Part shown: piece after piece, positions 15,320 to 23,596 of the stretch | Position numbering within the stretch: position 1 is the first letter of the stretch | Layout of the letters: every line of letters starts with the position of its first letter | Assembly: GCA_905194675.1 (NCBI GenBank) | Contig: CAJJTG010000024.1 | Location: 1-33,956, forward strand | DNA from: an uncultured Collinsella sp. | Lineage (GTDB): Bacteria > Actinomycetota > Coriobacteriia > Coriobacteriales > Coriobacteriaceae | Reading direction: 5' to 3' | Length of the DNA: 33,956 nt | Program-made: the position numbers and the translations under genes | Notes under the pieces: generated by a model | Seen by the model: only the letters and a program-made list of their open reading frames with translations | What the model was told of the DNA's origin: nothing | Database searches by the model: none

Positions 15320-17146
15320 ATGGCAAAGGGATCAAAAAAGGAAGGTGGCGGCATCGGCGAGCTGCTTGCATATGCCGGTGACCGTAAATTCCTAACGTAT
15401 TTGGGCATGGCCCTCTCGGCGTTCTCGCAGCTGCTGGGCTTTGGCCCGTACGTCTGCATCTGGTTTGTTGCGCGAGATCTTATCGCCGTGGCGCCCAACT
15501 GGAGCGAGGCCACCGACATCGCGATGTATGGTTGGTGGGCTGTGGGCTTTGCCCTGGCGAGCATTGTGGTTTATTTCGTGGGACTCATGTGCACGCACCT
15601 GTCCGCGTTTCGCTGCGCGTCCAATATCCGCAAGGCTACGAGCGAGCATCTGCTTAAGCTGCCGCTCGGCTACTTTGACACGCACGCCACCGGTGAGCTG
15701 CGCCGTATCGTCGACGGCTGCGCCGCCTCCACCGAGACGCTGCTCGCGCACATGCTGCCCGATATCGCAGGCGCCACCGCCATGGTCGTGGGCCTGCTCG
15801 TGCTGCTTTTCGCCCTCGATTGGCGTTTGGGCGCGGCATGCTTAATCTCGGTCGTCGTTTCGTTTTGCGCCATGGCCACCATGATGAGCGGCAAGGGCGC
15901 CGAATTTATGAAGGCCTACATGGGCGCGCTGGTCAAGATGAACAAGACCGGCACCGAATACGTGCGCGGCATCCCCGTGGTCAAGGTGTTCCAGCAGACG
16001 GTCTACTCCTTTAAGGCGTTTCACGATGCGATCGCCGAATACGCCGACATGGCGCAAAGCTATGCGGGCACGTTCTGCCGAGGTCCGCAGGTGCTCAACC
16101 TTACCGCGCTCAATGGCCTCGTGGCATTTCTTTTGCCCGTGGCGTTGCTGTTGGCGCCGGGCGAGACGGACTTCGCGCACTTTATGGTCAACTTCACGTT
16201 TTACGCGATCTTTTCGGCCGTGGTGCCGACGGCCATGACCAAGCTCATGTTTGTGGGCGAGGCGTCTCAGATGAGTGCCGATTCGCTGGCGCGCATCCGA
16301 AGCGTTATGGATTCCAAACAGCTCTCCGTGCCTGCCCAGCCCAAGTGCCCTGTTAGCGGCGATGTGCGCTTTGAGGACGTGAGCTTTACCTACGAGGGTG
16401 CCGAGGCACCTGCCGTCAACCATGTGAGCTTTAGCGTTTCCGCAGGTAGTACCCTCGCGTTGGTGGGTCCCTCGGGCGGCGGTAAGTCGACCTGCGCAAG
16501 CCTGATCCCGCGTTTTTGGGATGTTTCCTTGGGTCGTGTGCTCGTGGGCGGCGTAGACGTTCGCGACATGGATCCGCACGAGCTCATGGACCAGGTCGCC
16601 TTTGTGTTTCAGACCAACCAGCTGTTCCGCCAAACACTTGCCGATAACGTGCGCGCCTCCAAGCCTGGAGCCACTGACGACGAAGTGCGCGCGGCCCTCT
16701 CCGCGGCCCAGTGCGACGATATCGTGGCCAAGCTCCCGCAGGGCATCGACACCATGCTCGGCGCCGGCGGGGCGTACCTTTCGGGCGGCGAGGTCCAGCG
16801 CGTGGCGCTCGCCCGCGCAATCCTTAAGGACGCGCCCATCGTGGTGCTCGACGAGGCCACAGCCTTTGCCGACCCCGAGAACGAGGCGCTCATCCAGCGC
16901 GCCTTTAGCAAACTGGCGGCGGGTCGCACAGTCATTATGATCGCGCACCGGCTTTCGACCGTGGTGGGGGCCGACAAGATCGTGGTGCTCAACCAAGGTA
17001 GCGTGCAGGAGACTGGCACCCATGCCGAGCTGCTGTCCCAAAAGGGTCTATACGCCAAGATGTGGGCTGAATACGAACAGGCCGCGAGCTGGAAAATCAC
17101 TGCAGCGACCGCGGATGCCGCCGTCACGAAGGGAGGCGAGGCCTAA
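15320..17146 (+). CDS. ABC transporter, fused membrane and ATPase domains (first of a heterodimeric pair)
   Basis: This 608-aa half-transporter has about six membrane helices in the first 320 residues and a C-terminal ATPase domain. Walker A is GPSGGGKST (from about 383), the signature LSGGEVQ (about 486), Walker B VVLDEATA, and the H-loop IAHRLST. The D-loop region reads AFADPENE rather than the common ALDPxxE. I know this variant from the YbtP/IrtA type, siderophore importers built on the exporter fold. The ATG at 15320 follows AGAAAGGA; longer in-frame starts overlap the AraC-type gene on the other strand. The stop codon touches the start of the second subunit, so the two surely form one complex. 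The substrate is not proven; an iron-siderophore or similar metallophore is my best guess. Confidence 0.9.
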   Translation: MAKGSKKEGGGIGELLAYAGDRKFLTYLGMALSAFSQLLGFGPYVCIWFVARDLIAVAPNWSEATDIAMYGWWAVGFALASIVVYFVGLMCTHLSAFRCASNIRKATSEHLLKLPLGYFDTHATGELRRIVDGCAASTETLLAHMLPDIAGATAMVVGLLVLLFALDWRLGAACLISVVVSFCAMATMMSGKGAEFMKAYMGALVKMNKTGTEYVRGIPVVKVFQQTVYSFKAFHDAIAEYADMAQSYAGTFCRGPQVLNLTALNGLVAFLLPVALLLAPGETDFAHFMVNFTFYAIFSAVVPTAMTKLMFVGEASQMSADSLARIRSVMDSKQLSVPAQPKCPVSGDVRFEDVSFTYEGAEAPAVNHVSFSVSAGSTLALVGPSGGGKSTCASLIPRFWDVSLGRVLVGGVDVRDMDPHELMDQVAFVFQTNQLFRQTLADNVRASKPGATDDEVRAALSAAQCDDIVAKLPQGIDTMLGAGGAYLSGGEVQRVALARAILKDAPIVVLDEATAFADPENEALIQRAFSKLAAGRTVIMIAHRLSTVVGADKIVVLNQGSVQETGTHAELLSQKGLYAKMWAEYEQAASWKITAATADAAVTKGGEA

Positions 17147-18904
17147 ATGTTCGCCTCATTCCAAAAGAAGTATTTCCTATCCGATAAAGGCGTCGCCGGC
17201 GTAAAACGCGGCATTTTCTGGACCACGCTCACTAATCTCATTACCATGGCCGGCATGGGCTTTTTATTCCTGGTCATGGGCGGTTTTGTCGAACATCTCG
17301 CCAGCGGGGCTGACCTGCCGGATGCCCTGCCGATTGTGGGCGGCCTCCTGGTCTTTTTCGTGTTGCTCTTTGCCTCTAACTGGCAGCAGTATTACTACAC
17401 CTACTGCATCTTTTACGAGGAGTGCGGCAAGCAGCGTATGGAGATCGCCGAGCGCTTGCGCAAGCTGCCGCTGTCGTTTTTTGGCCGTCGTGATCTGGCC
17501 GATTTAACCGAGACCATCATGGGCGACGTCCAGGCCATGGAGCACGCCTACAGCCACGTGCTGGGAGAGCTTTGGGGTGCCATCATCGCAAGTGCCATCG
17601 TGTTCGTGGCGTCACTGTTCTTTTGCTGGCAGCTGGCGATTGCGGCGTTTTGGAGCGTGCCCGTGGCCTTTGCCGTGCTGTATCTGACACGCGGGCCCAT
17701 GACCCCGGTGTTCGACCATGTGCGCGCCGAGAAGGTCAAGGTCACCGAGGCGATCCAGGAGACGCTCGACTGCGTGCGCGAGATCCGCGCCACCAACCAG
17801 GAGGCCCATTATCTTGAGGGGCTCAACGCCGTGATCGATGCCGAGGAGCGCGAGACCACCAAAGGCGAGCTCGCCAACGGGCTTTTGGTCAACTCCGCCT
17901 TTGCCATCCTGCGCCTGGGGATTGCCACCACGTTGGTCACGGGCGCTGCGATGGTCGCCTCCGGCCGGGTCGACTTTTTGGTGATGTTTGCCTTCCTGCT
18001 CATGGTGAGCCGCATCTATGCGCCCTTCGATCAGGCACTGATGCTGATGTCCGAGCTGTTTGCCGCCGAGTCGTCGGCCAAGCGCATGCGCTCCATCATG
18101 GAAGAGCCCGTGGCGCGGGGCAGCGAGCAGTTTGAGCCCGTAGGTCATGACGTGGTGTTCGATCACGTGGCATTTGGTTATGGTGCGGGCGAGGACGGCC
18201 GCTCCGGCGAGAAAGTTCTTACCGATGTGAGCTTTGCCGCCAAAGAAGGGGAGGTCACGGCACTGGTCGGTCCTTCGGGTTCCGGTAAGTCCACGGTGAG
18301 CCGCCTGGCCGCGCGCTTTTGGGACGCCACCGAAGGCACGGTCACCGTGGGCGGCGTGGATGTTGCGAGCGTGGATCCCGAGGTGCTGCTGCGCGACTAC
18401 GCCATTGTGTTCCAAGATGTGCTGCTCTTTGACGACACAGTGATGGGAAACATCCGTCTTGGTCGTTGCGATGCCACCGATGAGGAAGTGCTTGCTGCCG
18501 CGCGTGCCGCCAACTGCGACGAGTTTGTGAGCCGCATGCCGCAGGGCTATGACACCATGATCGGCGAGAACGGCTCCAAGCTGTCCGGCGGCGAGCGCCA
18601 GCGCATCTCCATCGCCCGCGCGCTGCTCAAAGATGCGCCGATTGTGTTGCTGGACGAGGCGACGGCGAGTTTGGATGTGGAGAACGAGACCGTGGTGCAG
18701 CAGGCGCTCTCCCGCCTGCTCGCAGGAAAGACAGTTATCGTGATCGCCCACCGTATGCGCACGGTAGAAAATGCCGATAAGATCGTTGTACTCAAGGATG
18801 GTGTGGTTGCCGAGCAGGGCACTCCGGCACAGCTCAAGGCGGCAGGTGGAGAATTCGCCCGCATGGTTGCGCTGCAAAAGGAAGCGGCTGCCTGGCAGCT
18901 GTAA
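17147..18904 (+). CDS. ABC transporter, fused membrane and ATPase domains (second of the pair)
   Basis: This 585-aa partner of the preceding protein starts at the base after its stop, with AAGGGAGGCGAG as ribosome site inside the upstream gene. About six membrane helices precede the ATPase domain. Walker A is GPSGSGKST (from 375), the signature LSGGERQR, Walker B IVLLDEATASLD and the H-loop IAHRMRT. Unlike its partner, its D-loop is the standard SLDVENE type. This fits an asymmetric heterodimer in the YbtPQ/IrtAB style, with AraC control from the divergent gene. A general heterodimeric exporter for peptides or drugs cannot be excluded. Confidence 0.9.
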   Translation: MFASFQKKYFLSDKGVAGVKRGIFWTTLTNLITMAGMGFLFLVMGGFVEHLASGADLPDALPIVGGLLVFFVLLFASNWQQYYYTYCIFYEECGKQRMEIAERLRKLPLSFFGRRDLADLTETIMGDVQAMEHAYSHVLGELWGAIIASAIVFVASLFFCWQLAIAAFWSVPVAFAVLYLTRGPMTPVFDHVRAEKVKVTEAIQETLDCVREIRATNQEAHYLEGLNAVIDAEERETTKGELANGLLVNSAFAILRLGIATTLVTGAAMVASGRVDFLVMFAFLLMVSRIYAPFDQALMLMSELFAAESSAKRMRSIMEEPVARGSEQFEPVGHDVVFDHVAFGYGAGEDGRSGEKVLTDVSFAAKEGEVTALVGPSGSGKSTVSRLAARFWDATEGTVTVGGVDVASVDPEVLLRDYAIVFQDVLLFDDTVMGNIRLGRCDATDEEVLAAARAANCDEFVSRMPQGYDTMIGENGSKLSGGERQRISIARALLKDAPIVLLDEATASLDVENETVVQQALSRLLAGKTVIVIAHRMRTVENADKIVVLKDGVVAEQGTPAQLKAAGGEFARMVALQKEAAAWQL

Positions 18905-18911
18905 GAAGGGG

Positions 18912-18938
18912 CAAAGGGACAGTCCCTTTGTCACATTG
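18912..18938. repeat. Element C, copy lacking its left end
   Basis: These 27 bases are identical to 14137-14163. The core palindrome CAAAGGGA-CAG-TCCCTTTG is intact but the left TGTGA is absent. It lies eight bases after the ABC transporter stop and may act as a weak terminator. Confidence 0.75.
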
Positions 18939-18965
18939 ACAATCGGTTACTCCGCATCGTTAATT
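18936..18965 (+). promoter_or_regulatory. Candidate promoter for the DUF6110/ATPase genes
   Basis: TTGACA (18936-18941) is a perfect -35. TTAATT 18 bp later is an acceptable -10. The -35 overlaps the end of element C, so the repeat may have supplied part of the promoter. Confidence 0.45.
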
Positions 18966-19099
18966 TTCAAAAGGTTAGCCATGGCTGACCTAGATAGTTA
19001 GATAGAATTAAGGTATTTCAAAAGCGTGCTCGAGCTAACTGATGAACTCGGGTGCTAAGGCACCATGCCGCGCCCCATGCGGCAAAAGGGAGAAGCAAC

Positions 19100-19345
19100 A
19101 TGAAGAAGTCGACGTTTAACACCCTGCTTGTTGGTGGCGGTTTTCTGCTTGGCACGGCCGGCATCAAGCTGCTTACCAGCGCTCCGGTCAAGAATGCCTG
19201 CGTGCAGGGTATTGCGTGCGGTATGCGCATCAAGAACGGCTACCAGGACATGGTCGAGCAGGCCAAGGCTAATGTCGACGACATGGTTGCCGAGGCTGCT
19301 TACATCACCCAGAGCGAGGCCGCCGCGGACAACGCAGCTGAGTAG
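19100..19345 (+). CDS. DUF6110-like small membrane-associated protein
   Basis: This 81-aa protein has a hydrophobic N-terminal helix (about 8-27, LLVGGGFLLGTAGIKLLTS) followed by VKNACVQGIACGMRIKNGYQDMVEQAKANVDDMVAEA. I recognise this as the DUF6110 pattern, often found just before metal P-type ATPases. Function is unknown; co-occurrence suggests it helps or regulates the ATPase. The ATG at 19100 follows AAAGGGAGAAG. The ATPase gene begins 19 bases after the stop. Confidence 0.8.
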   Translation: MKKSTFNTLLVGGGFLLGTAGIKLLTSAPVKNACVQGIACGMRIKNGYQDMVEQAKANVDDMVAEAAYITQSEAAADNAAE

Positions 19346-19363
19346 CGCTTCCGGGCACAAACT

Positions 19364-21439
19364 ATGAGATTCTCGATTATCAGCGAGATCCCCGGCAGGA
19401 CCCGCCTCCAGTTGGCGGGTCCTGTGCCAGAGAGCGATCTCGATGCGCTTCTTAAGCTTGGTGGCGACATCGACGGCGTGCGCAAGGTGCGCGTGTATGG
19501 CCGCATTGGCCAGATGGCGCTGGAGTACGACGAGCCGCGCCGCGATGCCGTGCTGGCCGCCGTCGGTGCGCTCGACGCTCAGGCCATTGCCGACGCAAAG
19601 ACGGGTTACGTGGTGCAGCTTGAGCCGCGCAAGCACAAGCTCGTTATGGATCTTGCCACACTTGTCGGCGCCCATTACGCACGTCGCTGGTTTTTGCCCA
19701 CGCCCCTGCGTGCGGTGTTTGTCGTGGCCGGTTACATGACCTTTTTGCGCGCCGCCCTCCGTGAGCTCGCGCAGCCGCGCCTGACCGTTCCCGTGCTCGA
19801 CGCTTCGGCCATCGGCATTTCGTTCGTCAAGCGTGATGTCGACACCGCGGGCCAGACGATGTTCCTGCTCAACGTGGGCGAGCTGCTCGAGGACTACACC
19901 CGCGCCATGAGCGAAAACGAGCTCATCAACTCGCTGCTCGATGTGCCCGACAAGGCGCAAAAGGTTGTCGGCGACACCGAGGTAAGCGTTGCCGCAACCG
20001 AGCTTGAGCCCGGCGATCTGGTCGCCGTGCGCACCGGCATGTCCATCTGCATCGACGGTGTTGTCGAGCAGGGGAGCGCTATGGTCAACCAGGCGACCCT
20101 GACCGGCGAGCCGCTGGCCGTCGAGCGCAGCGTGGGCGACGACGTGTTCGCCGGTACCGTCGTGGAAGACGGCGGCATCTTGGTGCGCGTGCGCGCCAAT
20201 ACGGCGCAAACCAAACTGCGCTCAATCGTCTCGCTCGTGCAGACGGCCGACTCGCTCAAGTCCGAGGGCCAGTCGCATATGGAGGACCTTGCCAACAAGA
20301 TCGTCCCGTGGAACTTCCTGCTCGCGGGCCTTGTCGCTCTCACCACGCGCAGCCTTATCAAGACCTCGGCGGCGCTGATGGTCGACTACTCGTGCGCGCT
20401 CAAGCTCACGGGCTCCGTCGCCGTCATGACCGCCATGAGCGATGCTGCCAAGATGGGCGTCATGGTCAAGGGCGCGAAGTACTTTGAGTCGTTTGCCAAG
20501 GCAGACACCATTGTGTTTGATAAGACCGGCACGCTCACCGAGGCGCAGCCGCGTCTTGCCTGCGTGCTCACCACCGATGGCTGGAGCGATGACGAGGTCC
20601 TGCGCCTTTCCGCTTGCTTGGAGGAGCATTTCCCGCATCCGGTGGCGCGCGCCGTCGTCAACGCTGCTCGCGAGCGCGGGCTCGAGCACCGCGAGCGCCA
20701 TGCCGCCGTCGAGTACATCGTGGCGCACGGCATCGCTTCGTCCATTGAAGGGCGTCGCGCGATTATCGGCTCGGCACACTTTGTGTTTGAGGACGAGAGC
20801 GCGCAGCTCGATTCCGACATTAAGGAGCGCATTGAGTCCCAGATGCAGGGCCTGTCGCCGCTGTACCTGGCGGTCGACGGCAAGGTCGTCGGCGTGCTCG
20901 GCATCGAGGATCCGCTCAAGCCCGGGGTCCGTGAGGCCATCGCCGACTTGCATGCGTTGGGCGTCAAGCATGTCGTTATGCTCACGGGCGATTCGGAACG
21001 CACGGCCGAGCGCATTGCGCGCGAGGCGGGTGTCGACGAGTTTAAGGCCGAACTGCTGCCCGAGGACAAGTACGCGTATGTGGAGCGCATTAAGGGCGAG
21101 GGGCGCCACGTTGCCATGGTGGGCGACGGCGTCAACGATTCGCCGGCGCTGGGCCTGGCCGATGTGGGCTTGGCCATGGGTGGCGGAAGCGACATCGCCA
21201 AGGAGGTCGCCGACATCATCCTGGCGGATACCGATCTGGCCGCAATCGTGCGCCTGCGCCGCATGAGTCAGGGGCTTATCGACCGTCTGACGAGTTCGTA
21301 TTCCAAGGTGATGCTCACCAACTCGGCGCTCCTGGCGCTGGGCATTACCGGCATGATCACTCCGCAGACGTCGTCACTGCTGCACAACGGCTCAACGATC
21401 GCCTACAGCCTGGGCAACGCAAAGGCGTACCTGCGTTAG
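19364..21439 (+). CDS. Heavy-metal P-type (P1B-like) ATPase without the usual CPC motif
   Basis: This 691-aa membrane pump moves a metal ion using ATP. An N-terminal segment (about 1-70) looks like a degenerate HMA domain without CxxC. The actuator motif is TGEP, the phosphorylation site DKTGTLTE with Asp386, the nucleotide-domain HP is in FPHPVARA, and the hinge is GDGVNDSPAL. In the metal-site helix, where CPC, SPC or TPC is expected, the sequence reads DYSCALKLTG with Cys344, so the Pro is missing. The ion therefore cannot be assigned by the standard P1B key; Mn, Fe or Zn export is plausible. No good ribosome site precedes the ATG, suggesting coupling to the DUF6110 gene 18 bases upstream. 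A strong terminator follows. Confidence 0.92.
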   Translation: MRFSIISEIPGRTRLQLAGPVPESDLDALLKLGGDIDGVRKVRVYGRIGQMALEYDEPRRDAVLAAVGALDAQAIADAKTGYVVQLEPRKHKLVMDLATLVGAHYARRWFLPTPLRAVFVVAGYMTFLRAALRELAQPRLTVPVLDASAIGISFVKRDVDTAGQTMFLLNVGELLEDYTRAMSENELINSLLDVPDKAQKVVGDTEVSVAATELEPGDLVAVRTGMSICIDGVVEQGSAMVNQATLTGEPLAVERSVGDDVFAGTVVEDGGILVRVRANTAQTKLRSIVSLVQTADSLKSEGQSHMEDLANKIVPWNFLLAGLVALTTRSLIKTSAALMVDYSCALKLTGSVAVMTAMSDAAKMGVMVKGAKYFESFAKADTIVFDKTGTLTEAQPRLACVLTTDGWSDDEVLRLSACLEEHFPHPVARAVVNAARERGLEHRERHAAVEYIVAHGIASSIEGRRAIIGSAHFVFEDESAQLDSDIKERIESQMQGLSPLYLAVDGKVVGVLGIEDPLKPGVREAIADLHALGVKHVVMLTGDSERTAERIAREAGVDEFKAELLPEDKYAYVERIKGEGRHVAMVGDGVNDSPALGLADVGLAMGGGSDIAKEVADIILADTDLAAIVRLRRMSQGLIDRLTSSYSKVMLTNSALLALGITGMITPQTSSLLHNGSTIAYSLGNAKAYLR

Positions 21440-21458
21440 CGTTTTCGATTGAGTAAAT

Positions 21459-21507
21459 GGCCTGCACCCTGGCGACGCCGCAGCCGCCAGGGTGCAGGCC
21501 TTCTTTT
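21459..21507 (+). terminator. Strong terminator after the ATPase gene
   Basis: GGCCTGCACCCTGGCG (21459-21474) pairs perfectly over 16 bp with 21485-21500, followed by TTCTTTT. Confidence 0.95.
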
Positions 21508-21509
21508 GT

Positions 21510-21538
21510 TTGACGAGATGTTAGCTCGGATATATGCT
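21510..21538 (+). promoter_or_regulatory. Promoter of the toxin-antitoxin pair
   Basis: TTGACG (21510-21515) and TATGCT (21533-21538) stand 17 bp apart, immediately upstream of the palindromic operator. Confidence 0.6.
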
Positions 21539-21540
21539 CG

Positions 21541-21557
21541 TGCTAGCAGAGCTAGCA
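21541..21557. promoter_or_regulatory. Palindromic operator of the toxin-antitoxin pair
   Basis: TGCTAGC-AGA-GCTAGCA is a perfect 7-bp inverted repeat at the predicted transcription start and just before the antitoxin ribosome site. Ribbon-helix-helix antitoxins normally bind such a site with the toxin to repress their own genes. Confidence 0.65.
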
Positions 21558-21578
21558 AATGCTGAAGGTGAGGTTGAG

Positions 21579-21932
21579 ATGGCTACCGTTGGCAGCATGG
21601 CGCAGGTGAATGTTCGCGTAGATCGCTCGGTTAAAGAGCGCGCCGAGGAAGCGCTGCGGCTTTCGGGCGGGTCACTGCCCGAGCTCATCAAAAAGGTGGT
21701 GGCCAAGGTCGCGCAGGGTGGCGGGCAGTGCGAGGGAGTGCTTGCGGCCGTCGACGACCGGCGGCAGACCGTCGCGCCCGATACTCCGTTCGCCGCATCA
21801 TGGGCGGCGGCAGATCAGCTTTACGCGGACCTGGGCATCGCTACGTCGCCCGTATCCGACGATCGCGGTTGGGAAACAATCTATTCCGAAGCCATGGACG
21901 AGCACTATCGCCAAAAGGGGATGATCCTGTGA
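21579..21932 (+). CDS. RelB/DinJ-like antitoxin
   Basis: This 117-aa protein has an N-terminal ribbon-helix-helix fold: the strand AQVNVRVD, then helices KERAEEALRLSG and LPELIKKVVAKVAQ, as in RelB/DinJ antitoxins. The C-terminal half is acidic and probably disordered until it binds the toxin. The ATG at 21579 follows GAAGGTGAGG; the earlier in-frame ATG (21534) lies in the promoter-operator. The last bases overlap the toxin start (GTGA), typical of toxin-antitoxin pairs. RelB-like antitoxins usually partner RelE/YafQ toxins, so pairing with a PIN toxin is less common. Confidence 0.82.
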   Translation: MATVGSMAQVNVRVDRSVKERAEEALRLSGGSLPELIKKVVAKVAQGGGQCEGVLAAVDDRRQTVAPDTPFAASWAAADQLYADLGIATSPVSDDRGWETIYSEAMDEHYRQKGMIL

Positions 21933-22444
21933 GCGGGGCTCCCCTCAAAATAATGGTGGATGCCAACGTATGGGTTGATTCGTTTTGCGCCGACCATGCC
22001 GAGTCGCTTGCCGCACGCGCGTTTATTGGGCAGGCGACGGAGGCGGGGGCATTGCTGTTCTTTCCGGTGCATATCGCCAAGGACGTACTGTATGTTGTAC
22101 AGCACGAACTGAAGCGCAGCGTTCTTGCCAGCGGGGGAGCGCTCGGCGAGGCTTCTGCCCGCGCGATTGGCGATGCGGCGCTGGCGTTTGTTCGGAACAT
22201 GACCGAAAACGCCACGGCCGTGGGTGCAGATGCGTCGGACCTTTGGCTGGCCGACAAATACTTAGCGCTCCATCGCGATTACGAGGACAACTTGGTACTC
22301 GCCGCATGCAAACGCGCCCAGGTTGATTACTTGGTGACCAACGATCGAAAACTGCTCGAACATGCCGATCTTGCAGCAAAGACACCTCGTCAAATGATGC
22401 CGATTCTTGTTTTGGCCAAACGCGGCGGCACGGCTATCGGTTGA
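21929..22444 (+). CDS. PIN-domain ribonuclease toxin
   Basis: This 171-aa PIN protein is a Mg-dependent ribonuclease that would cut RNA when freed from its antitoxin. Conserved acidic residues are visible: Asp11 in IMVDANVW, Asp120 in YEDNLVLAAC and Asp139 in LVTND. These match the PIN pattern at N-terminus, centre and end. The GTG start at 21929 overlaps the antitoxin stop by four bases and follows AAAAGGGG. Longer in-frame starts run through the antitoxin gene and are not credible. The gene ends before a perfect 13-bp terminator stem. Confidence 0.85.
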   Translation: MSGAPLKIMVDANVWVDSFCADHAESLAARAFIGQATEAGALLFFPVHIAKDVLYVVQHELKRSVLASGGALGEASARAIGDAALAFVRNMTENATAVGADASDLWLADKYLALHRDYEDNLVLAACKRAQVDYLVTNDRKLLEHADLAAKTPRQMMPILVLAKRGGTAIG

Positions 22445-22456
22445 CGCGAGCTGTTC

Positions 22457-22493
22457 GCGGGCCCCTTGGACGACGATGCGCCAAGGGGCCCGC
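22457..22493. terminator. Terminator between convergent genes
   Basis: GCGGGCCCCTTGG (22457-22469) pairs perfectly with CCAAGGGGCCCGC (22481-22493). It separates the toxin gene from the minus-strand gene ending at 22503. T-runs are weak on both sides. Confidence 0.7.
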
Positions 22494-22502
22494 GTCTGCT
22501 AT

Positions 22503-22937
22503 TTACAAAAGCTCGGCCTTGATGGTGGGACTTTCTGCGAGCTGCTCGACTGACTTTTCGTCGGAGCTGTCGAGTGCTGCCAGACTGCGGTAGACCCACT
22601 CGTTGACCTGGGTGTTCTTGACGCCTGCGGTCTGTATAAGGGCGCCTACCTCGCGGATTGCTGCGAACAGATCGGCCTTGGGGCCCGCGAGATCGACCTC
22701 GATACCGTGGTAGGCAGCCACGCCGCGGTTCTCACTCACGTGGTCGATAAAGCCCTCGACGGTCTCAAGCTGCTGAGTGAGAGCTGCATCATCGTCAGCG
22801 TCCAGCGCGACGAGTGCGTTCGATACCGTGAGGGCGGGATGTCCGCAGGGGACAAAGCCCTCGATGACATCCATAGCTTCGGTAATGGTTGCGCCCAGGC
22901 CTGCGAGGGCATTGACGAGTTGCTGCTTGGTATCCAT
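22503..22937 (-). CDS. Conserved-looking protein of unknown function
   Basis: I do not recognise this 144-aa protein. It is acidic, soluble and appears mainly alpha-helical, with Leu/Ala-rich heptad-like stretches (LVNALAGLGATITEAMDVIEG, TQQLETVEGFIDHVSE). It has no signal peptide or membrane helix, and a single Cys (in VPCGHP). Codon use matches neighbouring genes and AAAGGA precedes the ATG, so it is very likely real. It stands alone between the toxin-antitoxin pair and tmRNA. No function is proposed. Confidence 0.75.
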   Translation of the reverse strand: MDTKQQLVNALAGLGATITEAMDVIEGFVPCGHPALTVSNALVALDADDDAALTQQLETVEGFIDHVSENRGVAAYHGIEVDLAGPKADLFAAIREVGALIQTAGVKNTQVNEWVYRSLAALDSSDEKSVEQLAESPTIKAELL

Positions 22938-23090
22938 AACGGTCCTTTCGACGGGTCAATTTTGCTTGGCGAAAATATACGTGACGCGATCGGTAACAAA
23001 AGTGCGAAGTGCGGCGCACATTGGGGTCTTCACAGCTCGTGCATAGAACAGCTGTCCGCTTTCAGAACGTGGTAAGATAACACTCCACAA

Positions 23091-23106
23091 GCGGGGCTTG
23101 CCCCGC
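23091..23106. other. GC hairpin upstream of tmRNA
   Basis: GCGGGGC-TT-GCCCCGC is a perfect 7-bp stem 70 bases before tmRNA. It resembles the palindrome at 9-30. There is no T-run; its role is unclear. Confidence 0.4.
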
Positions 23107-23176
23107 ATGTTCCTTGAAAAGTCGACGGTTATCGGGTGTTTGCAGGCCCGATGCCATCCAGACTTTCCCGACATTC

Positions 23177-23540
23177 GGGGGCGACTGGTTTCGACACGAT
23201 AGCTCTGAGAGAGGAAGCAAGCCGAGGTCTCCTCGCCTCGTTAAACAGGGGTACCGTCAAATTGAATTGACAACAACTCTTCTTTTGAGCCTATGGCTCT
23301 CGCTGCTTAGTTTATAGCGGCGCGTCAACCCGGTGATTTCCCCGACACCGGCGCGACGTCATGTTAGGGGAATGCTCCTGCGCACGTAATCGGTATGGCG
23401 CAGGCTAAGACCGAACCGGTTAGGACACCGCGAGCGTGTCGCTGCGCGCAAAGCGTCCGAGACTAAACCAGCGACTGAGCTTGGAGATGCCAATCAGGGG
23501 GCTTTCGTGGACCGGAGTTCGATTCTCCGCGCCTCCACCA
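23177..23540 (+). ncRNA. ssrA: tmRNA (transfer-messenger RNA)
   Basis: tmRNA frees stalled ribosomes and adds a degradation tag. The 5' end GGGGGCGACTGGTTTCGAC and 3' end CGCCTCCACCA form a 7-bp acceptor stem with one G-U pair. The T-arm CGGAG-TTCGATT-CTCCG precedes it, and CCA is encoded. The tag frame reads DNNSSFEPMALAA followed by TAG (23269-23310), with the expected ALAA end. The codon before it is ATT and the one before that TGA, so the resume codon is GAC (23269) or ATT (23266), not the usual Ala codon. The pseudoknot region between was not folded in detail. Length, 364 nt, is normal. Confidence 0.97.
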
Positions 23541-23548
23541 TAAGTAAC

Positions 23549-23585
23549 AGGCAGGTAGATACTCATATCTACCTGCCTTTTTATT
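23549..23585 (+). terminator. tmRNA terminator
   Basis: AGGCAGGTAGATA-CTCA-TATCTACCTGCCT is a perfect 13-bp stem followed by a T-rich tail. Confidence 0.95.
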
Positions 23586-23596
23586 TCTTGTCCGCA

